Source: Linnemannia schmuckeri (lineage: Eukaryota; Mortierellomycota; Mortierellomycetes; Mortierellales; Mortierellaceae). Taken from it: a stretch of 64,000 bases of DNA. Of the stretch, positions 11,626 to 21,860 are shown in pieces. The stretch's first letter is position 1; every line of letters begins with the position of its first letter. Position numbers and translations under genes: made by a program. Under the pieces are notes generated by a model that was not told the origin of the DNA, made no database searches, and saw nothing but the letters and a program-made list of their open reading frames with translations. The stretch covers positions 1,178,001 through 1,242,000 of the forward strand of contig JANATG010000010.1 of the NCBI GenBank assembly GCA_029449235.1, in the 5' to 3' direction.

Positions 11626-14600
11626 TCATTGTAGACCAAAGTGAGCCATAGACATTTTCAGGATCCTCGTCCACTGCTGAACAGAGGCATCATCCCACCT
11701 CACACTCGTACCACTACCACCATCACCACCCGCCGCCGTCGGTACAGAACCTTGGCTCGAAATCAATTGGTATGCCCTAGCAGCATCCATCAACGACAAC
11801 ACCATCTCCTTCGACGGCTCAACTCCATAAGCCCGACCCATCTTCATAAACAACCCAAACGCTGCTGCTAACTCTCCTGATCGCGCATACAACCTCACGG
11901 CCTGCGCCACCAGATCCTGGTCCAGTTCGACGCCGGATAAAATCAAATCTGTTACCATTTCGTTTCCGAGCTCGAGGCGCCCTTCTTTATCCAGTTGCTC
12001 CATCACGCCACAGTAAAGCTTGCTTAGGGATGGTGCTCGGGCAGAGGCTGAGGTGGATGTCGCTGAGAATGCTGATAGTGGGCGCAGACGAGTTGTTGTT
12101 GCTGCTGGTGTATGTGCTGTTGAGGACGCAGGAGCTCGTTGTTTGTTGGTATTACTCGGTTGAAGGCTTAAGCGCTGCTCCCATTGTCGAAGCAAGCGGT
12201 AGACTCGGTATCCTGCCCGTCCATTATTCTGCTGGATACTTTTCTCAAGGAGGTCCCGGTACACGTTCTGAGTCACCACAGCAGGGAACCGCGCCTCCAC
12301 AGCCTCATTCAACAACGTCAGAGCCCTCTCAATCCCAAACCGATCCGCGTACTCGTTGACCAACAGGTTGAACGTCACCGGATGTCTCGCAGCACGGAAA
12401 GTAGCATCGGCCTTGGTGTACGATCTCTCCACCAACGTCTGTGATAGCTCCTGGAACAAGCCCAATGCCAACTCCTTATCCTTGGCCTGGAAGGCGCCTC
12501 CCAACAGAATGTTCCAGGTCTCTGCATCGGGTCGGATCTCCTGTGTGGACATGATCTCTAGGATCCTGATCACTGTACTCGGCGTCGACTGTCGGATCGC
12601 TCCTTCCAGCAGAACATTGATATGTTGAATCGTCGTCGAGATTCCCATTCCATCCATGTTTTCAAAGACCTTGATTGCCCCCGTGAGGTTGTCGGAGCGA
12701 ATATAGCACTTCATCAGGTCACGGTAGATCGCCCCATCCCGCTCAACTCCCAGACCTTTGAGCGTCGACAACAGCCTCTGCGTCATCGCCAGCTGGCCAT
12801 AGCTCGAAGTGAGGTGAAGCAGATGGCGGTAACTCTCCTTGCTGGGTCGGACTCCATGGTTCTCTGTCAAGTCACGGAAGATCGAGACCGACTCGTCTAA
12901 CCAATCCTTCCGAATGAGTCCCTGAAGTAAAGTGTTGACAGCCTCGATCGACGGCACACGCTTGTGGTGTAAGCTCATCTCCAACATAGTCGTCGCCGAT
13001 TGAAGGTCGCCCGACTTGGCCAGCCCCATCATCAGCTTGTTGGAAGTGTCGGAATAAAGTGGAAATCCTTGATCCGACATCTCCTGAAACATGTTGAATG
13101 CCCGGGTATAGTCATGTGTAGATGTTGCCTGTCTGACAATCTCTTGAAGGCCGACTTCGGCAAACGACTTCGCGGTTGACACTGCAGTGCGTTTGTGTTT
13201 GCGAAGCAAATCCTTGGAGGCGGAGGTGGAGGAAATGGAGGATGAGGAGTTGCCAGATCCTGTATCCGAACCGGGGACTTCCTTGCTAGCACCTGAAGAC
13301 AGCAGCGACAATGGCGTCGCTTTCACCCTATCTACCCAGTCCTTCATGAAGCTCTCCGCTTGCTCAGAGGATGTAGTGGCTCCAACATGCTGAACCAGAA
13401 GTGCAAAACGCATCCTGTCCAGTAAATGTCCTTGCTGAAGCAACTCAATTGCCAGGTCAACTGCCAAAGACGCGCCGGACTGGTCCTTCTTGCCAAGACA
13501 GATGGCCTCGATCAAGGGCGGATACACCTCTGTCTTCCAGCTGTGCATCCCAGCCTGTTGTGACTGAACGTCCGGTGTCCTTGATGTCGAGTCCGAAGTG
13601 GCGACTAGAATGTTGGTCTTATGAAGTTCCTGGATCGCTCGTTGGGCCTGAGACTGCCGCCGCCTAAAGTATTCCATCCGGCTCTCCACCGTGACTAGAT
13701 GCTGCTCAGCTTCAGCATCCCCCTGCCCGCCGACTCCTGCCTGCAGAGACCGTCCGTCATACGCCGTCGTTAACGAGTTGATGTCCGCCCAGGAAGTTTG
13801 GTCAAATATTGACTGCAGCATATCGGATGCTGCAGAAGCGTTGCCGAGTTGCAAATGGCACCGAACAACCTGTGCGCGGAAAGCAATACTGGGAGGTGGA
13901 AGATGAGGACGCTCCTCCGCCGACCTGACAGCATCCCAGACGGCGATCCCTCTAAACCATCTGTGTTCCTGCACGGCGGCCCTGAGGTAGAGATCATACA
14001 ACTCTTTGCTTCGAGGGATGTCGAGCTCCTTCATCACTGAAATGGTGTCCTGAATTATATCCAACACTGCTGTAGAATTGATGGTGGCGGTTGGAACTGC
14101 AATGGAGGGCAACTTTTTAGTTCCAAGATGAGCGGCGCCCAAAGAGGATGATGAAGGGTCGATCATGCTCCGCACACGTGCCTCTGTCAAAGTCGTGAAA
14201 GTGGCCGTACTGCAATTGCGCGCAAGTTTCTTTTGGTCCATGATGAGTTGATGGATCTGACTTAACGTCGAGTCGTCCTGGTGGTGACTGAGCCAAGAAA
14301 GAAGAGCATTCCAGTCTGACGGCAAGAGTTGGTCGAGACATCTGGCCGAGTTCAGGTGCCAAAACAAGTGGACCAGCGCAGGGAGAGGTGGCGTAATCGA
14401 TGATGGTAAGCTGTGCCCCAATATCCGAACTCCCGGGTGAAGGAGAACCCGAAAGTTGTCGAGTGCTGTCGAGTATTCTGTCCGTGGAGCCAGATCAGAC
14501 GTTATCGAAGATGGTGTCGCTACTGTAGTTCCTGTAGGGTGTGCTTCCTGCTTTTTGGATGGCTGGTTCTTGGGCATTGTCGTTGTGGTTTTTGATGATG

Positions 14601-15081
14601 GTGACTTTGAAGACTTTAATGGAGTTTTTGTCGTCCGTTCCTGGTTCTGTTTCCTTTTGGCTGTTTCCCGCTTTGTAGAGCCTTTTATGGTCTGCGTGCG
14701 CAAATGACGTGCGCCAGATGCCAAGAGTCGGTGGGGTATTGAGAAGAACGACGCCGGTGTATGAGGTATTGATGAAAGAAGCAGTGTGTTGTTGTTGAGC
14801 GACTGGAAATTATGGACTGAATTCGGGATATTCCGGTGGTAGTGGTGACTTGATCTAATCAATAGAAACGTGGCGGTCAATCCTGAGCAAAACCGGGTTT
14901 GCTGGCGAGGTGTTGTTGACATAAAACCCGAAGCAATCACTGGCGGTATCCTCCTGTGTGGACATCCTGTTCCTCGCGGCAATGTTCGTGTGATTGATCC
15001 CGACTGTTGAAGCCTCGCAGGGCAGGAAAGGAGGGTGCCGCTGGCAAGAACGGGCCACTTGGCGGCATTTGTTTTATACAT
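11626..15081 (-). CDS. Large pentatricopeptide-repeat (PPR) protein, probably mitochondrial
   Basis: A single exon of 1151 aa. The N-terminus (MYKTNAAKWPVLASG...) is rich in Arg, Ser, Thr and poor in acidic residues up to about residue 170, as in a mitochondrial presequence followed by a disordered basic segment. From about residue 290 onward helix pairs of 33-36 residues repeat. The clearest PPR-type units lie around 690-1000, for example SNKLMMGLAKSGDLQSATTM, VNTLLQGLIRKDWLDESVSI, and YRDLMKCYIRSDNLTGAIKV. PPR proteins bind organellar RNA sequence-specifically and act in processing, stability or translation of mitochondrial transcripts; the target cannot be deduced. It shares a 577-base divergent upstream region with the Atp23 gene, which is another mitochondrial biogenesis factor. 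No frameshift is seen. Confidence 0.85.
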   Translation of the reverse strand: MYKTNAAKWPVLASGTLLSCPARLQQSGSITRTLPRGTGCPHRRIPPVIASGFMSTTPRQQTRFCSGLTATFLLIRSSHHYHRNIPNSVHNFQSLNNNTLLLSSIPHTPASFFSIPHRLLASGARHLRTQTIKGSTKRETAKRKQNQERTTKTPLKSSKSPSSKTTTTMPKNQPSKKQEAHPTGTTVATPSSITSDLAPRTEYSTALDNFRVLLHPGVRILGHSLPSSITPPLPALVHLFWHLNSARCLDQLLPSDWNALLSWLSHHQDDSTLSQIHQLIMDQKKLARNCSTATFTTLTEARVRSMIDPSSSSLGAAHLGTKKLPSIAVPTATINSTAVLDIIQDTISVMKELDIPRSKELYDLYLRAAVQEHRWFRGIAVWDAVRSAEERPHLPPPSIAFRAQVVRCHLQLGNASAASDMLQSIFDQTSWADINSLTTAYDGRSLQAGVGGQGDAEAEQHLVTVESRMEYFRRRQSQAQRAIQELHKTNILVATSDSTSRTPDVQSQQAGMHSWKTEVYPPLIEAICLGKKDQSGASLAVDLAIELLQQGHLLDRMRFALLVQHVGATTSSEQAESFMKDWVDRVKATPLSLLSSGASKEVPGSDTGSGNSSSSISSTSASKDLLRKHKRTAVSTAKSFAEVGLQEIVRQATSTHDYTRAFNMFQEMSDQGFPLYSDTSNKLMMGLAKSGDLQSATTMLEMSLHHKRVPSIEAVNTLLQGLIRKDWLDESVSIFRDLTENHGVRPSKESYRHLLHLTSSYGQLAMTQRLLSTLKGLGVERDGAIYRDLMKCYIRSDNLTGAIKVFENMDGMGISTTIQHINVLLEGAIRQSTPSTVIRILEIMSTQEIRPDAETWNILLGGAFQAKDKELALGLFQELSQTLVERSYTKADATFRAARHPVTFNLLVNEYADRFGIERALTLLNEAVEARFPAVVTQNVYRDLLEKSIQQNNGRAGYRVYRLLRQWEQRLSLQPSNTNKQRAPASSTAHTPAATTTRLRPLSAFSATSTSASARAPSLSKLYCGVMEQLDKEGRLELGNEMVTDLILSGVELDQDLVAQAVRLYARSGELAAAFGLFMKMGRAYGVEPSKEMVLSLMDAARAYQLISSQGSVPTAAGGDGGSGTSVRWDDASVQQWTRILKMSMAHFGLQ

Positions 15082-15658
15082 CCTGCATTACTTTTGGGAG
15101 GGCGGCGGCTGTGCTTTGTCTGATCTATCAGCGATAAATTGATCGGTGTTCAATATTGTTATTGATATCTGCGCACTATCTCTCGATCAGTTCCGGCGAT
15201 AAATAAAAAAAAAAAAAAAAAAAAAAAAAAAACACGCAAATTAATTCCGTACCTGAACACCCGCGACTCGATTTTTGGGTTCACCGAACGGAACAATGCG
15301 TGCAAGGTTTGAGAGGTCGCAGAAATGCGAATTGCAACAAGCAGTAAAATGGGCCAAAGTGGAGAGTTAAGTGACGCTGAAGGGCGACGGAAGCGACTGT
15401 GTGTGAAGAAAGGTACGCGTTGAGACAGAGAGAGGGAGGGAGAAGGTAGGAATAAAGGAAAGGTATGTGCTTCGAGGCGAGGAAAGAGGGTGAAGGAGCA
15501 TGATCGCGGCAGTCACAACATTGAACCAAACAGGCTAAGCCACTTTAGGCCGGGCGTGAACGTTCAAAAATGACCAAAACGAGTGCCAGGGGTTTCTACA
15601 GCTCAGCTACCAACCAAACGACCGGACAGACAGGCAAACACAGACAGCACCATTCATC
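15082..15658. promoter_or_regulatory. Divergent promoter region between PPR and Atp23 genes
   Basis: The only sequence separating the two divergent start codons (577 bases). It holds an A28 homopolymer at 15205-15232. No further elements can be named with confidence. Confidence 0.5.
15205..15232 (+). repeat. A28 homopolymer
   Basis: Uninterrupted run of 28 A on the plus strand, inside the divergent promoter about 125 bases from the PPR start codon. Confidence 0.95.
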
Positions 15659-16637
15659 ATGGCATCAACAACACAAACACAGGATGCACCATCACAACCC
15701 GCCATTGCCCCACAAATACCAAAACCAACAGAGTCATCACCAGCAGCAGCAGGAACACAAGGAGGCGCTTCTGAAAAGGAAGTCAAGGAGCAAAAGGCGT
15801 TTGAGCGCTGGACAAAGACATTGTCGCTTATCACCGGCATTGGTCTCTCCCAGGAAGAATTCCAAGCCGAGATCGAAAAGATTGACCGGAAACAGTGCGA
15901 GCTCCGCAAGGAACAACTCATCAAAACCAGTAAGGAAGCACTCTTCGCTCGTTCTCTACGATCATTTCAATGGAAGATATTCTTGAAGGCAGCTTACTGA
16001 CCATTGACACTTAACCCTATCCCTCTCTTCCTCTAATCATAAAAAATAGGCCCAGGCGTCCGGTTCATGATGAACAACTTAGTCAAGGCGGGATGTCCTT
16101 TGACAAAGAACATGCTGGAGTGCGGACCCTGTGACAACACCAAATCAGGAGGCTTCTCAAAGGACCACGGCATCCTGCTTTGCCAGAACGGATTCTTTAG
16201 CAAAAAGCATCAGGAACATACAATGATTCATGAGATGATCCATATGTACGACCACTGTGTCTTCAACCTCGATTGGGACAACCTCCGCCACCACGCCTGC
16301 AGTGAGGTACTAACCTTTAGGAGGTTTATTTTGTGCTCCTGGATAAGGTTGCAGATCTGCTTCAGGGGTTTTATAGCTAACGATTATATTGTCTTGTAAT
16401 GTGAATACCATATAGGTACGCGCGGCGGCGTTGAGTGGAGACTGCAATTGGTCTCGCGAAGTGCGCCGTGGATTCTACACGTTCACAAAACAACACCAGG
16501 AATGTGTCAAGCGTCGCGCAACGCTCTCGGTGGCAGGAAACCCCAAATGCCCCTCGAGAGATGCGGCAGAGAAGGCTGTGAATGCAGTCTTTGAGTCCTG
16601 CTATAACGACACCCGTCCCTTTGACGAGTTTTATTAG
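15659..16637 (+). CDS. ATP23: Mitochondrial inner-membrane metalloprotease Atp23 (peptidase M76)
   Basis: Three exons (15659-15929, 16050-16306, 16416-16637) join in phase to 249 aa; donors are GTAAGG and GTACTA, acceptors AATAG and TATAG. The protein shows the complete M76 hallmark: HEMIHMYDH with HExxH at residues 151-155. Upstream are conserved cysteines (AGCPLTKNMLECGPCD) and downstream a cysteine-rich tail: CSEVRAAALSGDCNW, KQHQECVKRRA, NPKC, and the C-terminal VNAVFESCYNDTRPFDEFY. Atp23 acts in the intermembrane space, processes the Atp6 precursor and helps assemble the F1Fo ATP synthase Fo part. The N-terminal 45 residues are Ala/Pro/Gln-rich and not conserved. The start is the first ATG in frame after the promoter. 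It converges with the CMD gene, with 98 bases between the stop codons. Confidence 0.93.
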
Positions 16638-16735
16638 ATCATTCAACACTGTTACAATGTATTTTTTTCTGCATTTCACGGCATTAAACTTAATCAACAA
16701 AAAAACAAGCAACAAAAAAGCTTGACTACTGGTGA

Positions 16736-17859
16736 CTACAGAGAACTTTTGTCACTGTTGCTGGATTGGCTATGTACCCATTGAGTGATCGACTCTGCAA
16801 CAGCGACAACTTGCTGGACCTGCTCCATGGGCACACCCACATTCCTAGACCCATAGACATGGCTTTTGAGTTGTGGCGGGACATTGAGTGGGACAAGGGA
16901 GGCCACCAGGCACAACTCTGTCTCTGGAATCGAAATCAGGGTAGTGTCGCTGAGGACCTTGCCATAAGTGTCTCGAAGAATTCCCTCGACGAGGTCCTTG
17001 CTGCTGTTGCCAATCTTCGTCAGAATCGGCTCGGCTAATTATTCATTTATTCATATTCATGTTAATTTTTTGACTCTTTCTTTTTTTTCGTTTCTTCGGT
17101 CCTTTTTATTTCTTTTGGTGTAGAACATGATTCCTCGGTATAACATGATCTCGAAGGATTTCTCTTATTTTTTTTAAAAAAGGTGAGCATGGGATATACA
17201 AAGATGAGAAAGAGGACTTACTATGATGCTGGTAGATGGTCTGGAAGAGCTCCCGTCCACGCTGTTGGTACTTCTCAGGAGTGGCGGTGTTATGAGGTCC
17301 GCGCACAGGACCAGCCGCATTGACAGCAGCGGACAGTTCGGGGCTCAGTGCAAAGTTGACAGCTCCCAGTGCATTGATCCCATAAGGTCCGCCGCACAAG
17401 ACCGAGCCCTTGAACATACCCTCTCTCAACCTGCGGATGAATCGGACCTGGGTCTCTAACAATTGAGTGCCCGGCGATGACGAGGAGTCACTAGTTGTAG
17501 TTGTAGGAGTTGGATTGATGGCGGGAACGACGAGGGATCCAGTCTCGATATCGTTTAATGCTTGGTGCACCAGTGGCACAAGTAACTTGGGGAAGTTTGC
17601 GGCTGTGAGCGTACACGCCTATTCATGGTACAAACGATAACGTGAGAGGCACGGGGGTGACAGTCAGCACAGGGTACTTTGACATGAAGTCGTGTCATTC
17701 ACGCTGTGAACAAAAACTGATCGGGTGTTTGTGCATTACAATGAGAACGAGTCTAAACTCTGGGGGCGAGAGTGAGAGGGCGTCCCTCCAGGATGAGATG
17801 AGTGCGTTGGCGCTGGCGAACAGGCTGGCTGTTGAGTTTGCTGACGGTGGGGACGACAT
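16736..17859 (-). CDS. Carboxymuconolactone decarboxylase/AhpD-like fold protein
   Basis: Three exons, 17740-17859, 17222-17618 and 16736-17034, join in phase to 271 aa; an in-frame stop just upstream fixes the first Met. Landmarks are an N-terminal helix region (LISSWRDALSLSPPEFR), ACTLTAANFPKLLVPLVHQAL, GGPYGINALGAVNFAL, the YQQRGRELFQTIY helix, and in the last exon ETELCLVASLVPL followed by LKSHVYGSRNVG. The last matches the CMD pattern H-x2-G-x2-N. The AhpD redox pair C-x-x-C is absent, so a peroxidase role like AhpD is unlikely. Fungal homologs include peroxisomal Pxp2-type proteins; the C-terminus here is SSL, at best a weak peroxisomal signal. The substrate is unknown. Confidence 0.7.
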
Positions 17860-18769
17860 GGTTCAGGGGATGGTAGTGCGAATAGAGAAGCAGTAGCGGT
17901 GGCCGACAATCAAAAAATCATACCAAGGACGCGTGTGGTGTGCTGAAGTGACTTTTTTCGGCTCGGTCTGTTCGACTTGAATTATTTTGCTGCGCTGGGG
18001 TCTCATTGTCGTTTTGGGCAAACTCTTTTTTCCCTTCTCGTCTAAAAATGTCAATGCAAGAGCGTGCGCCATCAACAAAGAAAAATAGAGTATCATGCCC
18101 CATGTATCCTGATACACGCAAAAAAACAACGCGTGTGCGTAGTCGTTGTGGATGTATGATGAGAAGACATTGACGCCATGCAGGCCCTATTTTTATCTCT
18201 GGCGTCGTCGTTGTTGTTCGTTGGTCTTGCTTATCAGCAACACAAAGTCGTGTAGGAAAAGAGTACAGGCACTCAACAACCTTCGTTGCACTAATATTCA
18301 CAAGAGAAAGCAAGAATAGAACATCATCAAAGGGTTGTTTGCAGTTGTTACTGCACTCTGTGAGTGTGGCTCCCACACCCACACATCACATTCTCATCCA
18401 ATGAAAACCTGCGGCTGCATACATACGCCGGCTGTGGGGTCAACCAAAACAACCAATGCCGACCATCACGCTGCCCCCTTTTTCATTGATCTAGTGGGAC
18501 GCCGCCTGTTTTCATGCTCTCGTTCCCTTTCCTCCTTTTTTTTTTGTGCACAGTGCCAACGGGTCCCTTTTTTGAGCAGCGTCTAGCCTCAGCAGTAACT
18601 CTCCATGTCGTTGCCGAAGCAAAAAAAAACAATGCAAGAAAAACACAAGATTTTGTCGAACATCAGGAGGTCCTGCCCCTCCAAAAATAGTTGCAACATC
18701 CGCACCCACAGTCAAAACAGTAAGCGCTTAAAAAAAAACTGTCCAGCAGTACCCTTTCTCTTCTTTTTT
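17860..18769. other. Intergenic region between CMD and oxidase genes
   Basis: Divergent upstream region of the CMD-like gene (minus) and the secreted oxidase (plus). Apart from the TATA-like box near the oxidase, no gene or RNA is recognised. Confidence 0.4.
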
Positions 18770-18779
18770 CATAAATACC
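18770..18779 (+). promoter_or_regulatory. TATA-like box of the secreted oxidase gene
   Basis: CATAAATACC 124 bases upstream of the ATG, followed by a pyrimidine-rich leader. The same core (GATAAATACC) lies at nearly the same distance before the C2-domain gene at 39635. Confidence 0.5.
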
Positions 18780-18902
18780 TTTGACGAAAAAGACCCTTGC
18801 GCTCTTCTTTTTTATTACTTTACACAATCACCTTTTTCCTTCTCTTTTCTGATAGCAAATCCAGCTGCTTTTCTTCTACTTCTTATATCCATCTCATAAA
18901 AA

Positions 18903-20489
18903 ATGCGTTTTGATACCCTGTCGTTGAGCGCGTCAGCGTTGCTCCTCCTCTCCTCTCAGTTCTCAAAAGCCTACATCCTTCCCCCTAATGCCGTTCCTGC
19001 CCCCGGTCTAGTCGCGCGTCAAGAATCCCTCGCTCCCGCCGTCAACTCGACCTTCATCACATGCCTAAAGCCCCTGGGGGCCAAAGTCCTCCAACGCAAC
19101 ACCTCGGGTTTTGAAAAGAACCGCTACGCGTTCGATCTCCGCTACACCTACAACCCCGAGGTCGTCGTCATGGCAGCCTCTGCAGCAGATGTCCAGGTCG
19201 CCGTCAAGTGTGCCAAGGCCTCCAATATCCCCGTCGCCCCCAGGTCTGGCGGTCATTCCTTTGAGGGCTACTCGATTGGTGGCCAGGACGGGTCATTAGT
19301 CCTGGACCTTACTGGTCTCAGCTCTGTCACAGTCACCGGATCTGGTTCAAGTGCCCAAGCCAAGGTTGGTTCGGGTATCCGTCTGGGACCTCTTTACCTT
19401 GCGCTTTTCAACAAGGGTGGCTGGACCCTCAACGCAGGTACTTGTCCCAGTGTCGGTGTGGGCGGCCACACACTCGGAGGTGGATTTGGTCTCCTGTCTC
19501 GAAAGCACGGTCTCTTGATTGACAGCCTACTCGAAATTGAGGTCGTCAACGCCGAAGGCAACTTGGTCACTGCCTCCGCGACCCAGAACCAAGATCTGTT
19601 TTATGCTCTCAGGGGTGCAGGAGGTGGCTCCTACGGTGTCGTCACCTCCTTTACTTTTAGACCCATCAAGCCTGCCGCCAAGGCCACCTCCTTCACTTAT
19701 GACTGGCCGCTCTCCCAGATCTCCACTGTCATGAAGGCTTATGTTGACTTCCAAGCAACCGCATCTAGAGATATTGGTGTCGAGTTGAACGTCGCGCCTG
19801 ACGGCCTGATGATGTACGGTATCTTCCAAGGAACAAAGTCTGAACAGGCCGCCGCCATGGCTCCCTTCCTCAAGGCGACCGGTAAGCCTGCTAGCTCAGA
19901 CATCAGAGAAGGCCGCCACATTGATGGCCAGCTCCGCTTCGCCTACATCTATAACGATCCCAAGGACATCAACGCTCTCGGCCTGACGGGCAACTATAAA
20001 CCCGGCGACTCACGTTACACCAAGGGTAAGTCCCTGGTTTACCCCTCCGCCCTCAAGCCCTCAACCATCAACCTCCTCAAGAAATGGGGTGCCAAGAAGC
20101 CCTCAGGTGGGACCGCCAACTACATCATTATCGATCTCTGGGGCGGCGCCGTCAAGGACCATTCAGCGGACGAAACAGCCTTCATCCATCGCAACGCCCA
20201 CACCGTCTTCGAATTCGTCTCCGAGTGGGACGAGAACCCCGACGTCAAGCCCGGCAAGCCCGACTGTGCGGCCTGTCTCAAATGGATGAATGACATGTAC
20301 GCCGAGTTCTTGGTCGATTTCAAGGCCAACTACGGTACTGTCCGTGGATACCAAAACTACATCGATAAGGAGATTCCCAACTGGCAGGACGCTTACTACG
20401 GCTCTGCTATTACCCGTCTGAAGCAGATCAAGAAAGCTGTCGATCCGGGTAATGTCTTCCGTTTCCCTCAAAGCATTCCTCTCCAGTAA
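18903..20489 (+). CDS. Secreted BBE-like FAD-linked oxidoreductase (PCMH/VAO family)
   Basis: Single exon, 528 aa. Residues 1-23 form a signal peptide (basic start, Leu-rich core, SKA before the cut). The FAD-binding PCMH domain covers about 75-255. It contains RSGGHSFEGYS with His118 and GTCPSVGVGGHTLGGG with Cys181, the two residues that attach FAD covalently (8-alpha-histidyl and 6-S-cysteinyl) in berberine-bridge-enzyme-like and glucooligosaccharide oxidases. The substrate domain follows, and the C-terminus has the BBE motif (YQNYIDKEI... RLKQIKKAVDPGNVFRFPQSIP). Such enzymes oxidise sugars, alcohols or secondary metabolites with O2, releasing H2O2, outside the cell. The substrate cannot be read from sequence. 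The gene has a TATA-like box and an AATAAA 40 bases after the stop, and looks intact. Confidence 0.92.
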   Translation: MRFDTLSLSASALLLLSSQFSKAYILPPNAVPAPGLVARQESLAPAVNSTFITCLKPLGAKVLQRNTSGFEKNRYAFDLRYTYNPEVVVMAASAADVQVAVKCAKASNIPVAPRSGGHSFEGYSIGGQDGSLVLDLTGLSSVTVTGSGSSAQAKVGSGIRLGPLYLALFNKGGWTLNAGTCPSVGVGGHTLGGGFGLLSRKHGLLIDSLLEIEVVNAEGNLVTASATQNQDLFYALRGAGGGSYGVVTSFTFRPIKPAAKATSFTYDWPLSQISTVMKAYVDFQATASRDIGVELNVAPDGLMMYGIFQGTKSEQAAAMAPFLKATGKPASSDIREGRHIDGQLRFAYIYNDPKDINALGLTGNYKPGDSRYTKGKSLVYPSALKPSTINLLKKWGAKKPSGGTANYIIIDLWGGAVKDHSADETAFIHRNAHTVFEFVSEWDENPDVKPGKPDCAACLKWMNDMYAEFLVDFKANYGTVRGYQNYIDKEIPNWQDAYYGSAITRLKQIKKAVDPGNVFRFPQSIPLQ

Positions 20490-20528
20490 AGCATCCCATC
20501 TCACATCCATGCATAGTAGTATCGTGTA

Positions 20529-20534
20529 AATAAA
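20529..20534 (+). terminator. AATAAA polyadenylation signal of the oxidase gene
   Basis: AATAAA 40 bases beyond the stop codon, followed by T-rich sequence. It falls in the 129-base gap to the convergent OSBP gene. Confidence 0.5.
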
Positions 20535-20618
20535 ACGTGTAATTATTGTTATTTTTATCGTGTATGAATCAGAGTTATCAGGTCCTTGCCTTGTCTAAGT
20601 CGTCTACTTGAAAGAAAG

Positions 20619-21823
20619 CTATGAGCTGGGGATGGATGTGGCAAAGATAAAGTCTGAGATTTGCTTCTTGGCCACCTGAGGATCCGAGGAAATGCTATAA
20701 GAAAAAAAACAGCAACCACGTTGAAATGTTAGTACCATTCACAAACGACTCAATAACAACGCACACCTTCTCCTGATCTGACAAAAAAACAATCCATGAC
20801 ATATACTTTTTCAACTTGATAGCGAAACCGTCTCCTTGGGGCTCGAAGAATCTGGGAATGTGGGAGATGCCCTTCTCTTCGCGGGCCTTAGACTTTGCAC
20901 GCTGAGCATCCTCGACCTTGCTCTTCTCCTCTGTTGCCAAAGTCTGGTTGTTCACCCTGAGAGCAGCGGTAAGCTTGCTCCAGAGACGACGCGACTCGTT
21001 TTCCTCCTGCTGGTCCTCGGGCGCAATGATCTTGGGGTGGATTTTGGCCGTCTTAGCATCAAAGTAGATCCGCTTTTCGCCCTATTATCCCACGATACAA
21101 ATGTAATACATTAGAGTTCGTGCACTTCTTCCATAAAATAAGACGCCAACACATTATTTTCTCATGATCCTGTGAGATCCAAGTCAGAAGGAGAAATGCT
21201 TACCTTCTCGGTGATGTACAATTCATCCGACCACTTGCCCGAAATTTCGTAAAGAACCTCTCCTGTCGAGATGCGCTTGATCTTTCCTGCAATCCCGTTG
21301 TACGTACCAGTGAAGTAACCCTATATCGTTCAATCAAGAAGAGGAAAAAAGGTTATGGTGAGCTATGCAAAGTACAAAGCACTATCTCGACTGACCCATA
21401 GCGAAAAAGTAGCACTGGAGCTTACTTTGACTTTGAAGTCCAAGGAGCAGACGAGATCCAGCTTAGGGCATTTGACGGCAGCCACATCTCCCAACTCCAT
21501 GAGCATCGTTCCGAACAAGATACCGCGAGCATAGACGTTGGGCATGGTGATAAAGTACTCCTCGCCTGGTCGGTTGGTGAACGAGACGTTGATCTCTCCC
21601 TGCATCAACGTCGCAGCACTGTTTCCTTGGAACTTGGATTTGGGCAACAGATCGCCCAGAATGCTAATGTTGTTCTCAGGGCTGGCGTAGTAGTAGGCCG
21701 AGATTGGGGGATGGTGCGAGACTTGCTCTGCGACGTAGAAGGCCTCCGTGCCATCTGCAAATGTCCACTTTGACCTGAAGTGCTCACCAAGAATAGGATT
21801 ATATGGCTTCTTGACACCCTGTG

Positions 21824-21860
<37 letters not shown>

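Noticed and set aside
15570..15986. 138-codon frame overlapping Atp23 exon 1
   Set aside because: His/Gln/Lys-rich out-of-frame reading of the Atp23 exon.
16766..17038. Plus-strand frame over the last exon of the CMD-like gene
   Set aside because: The minus strand gives a continuous, phase-correct domain; the plus frame is its shadow.
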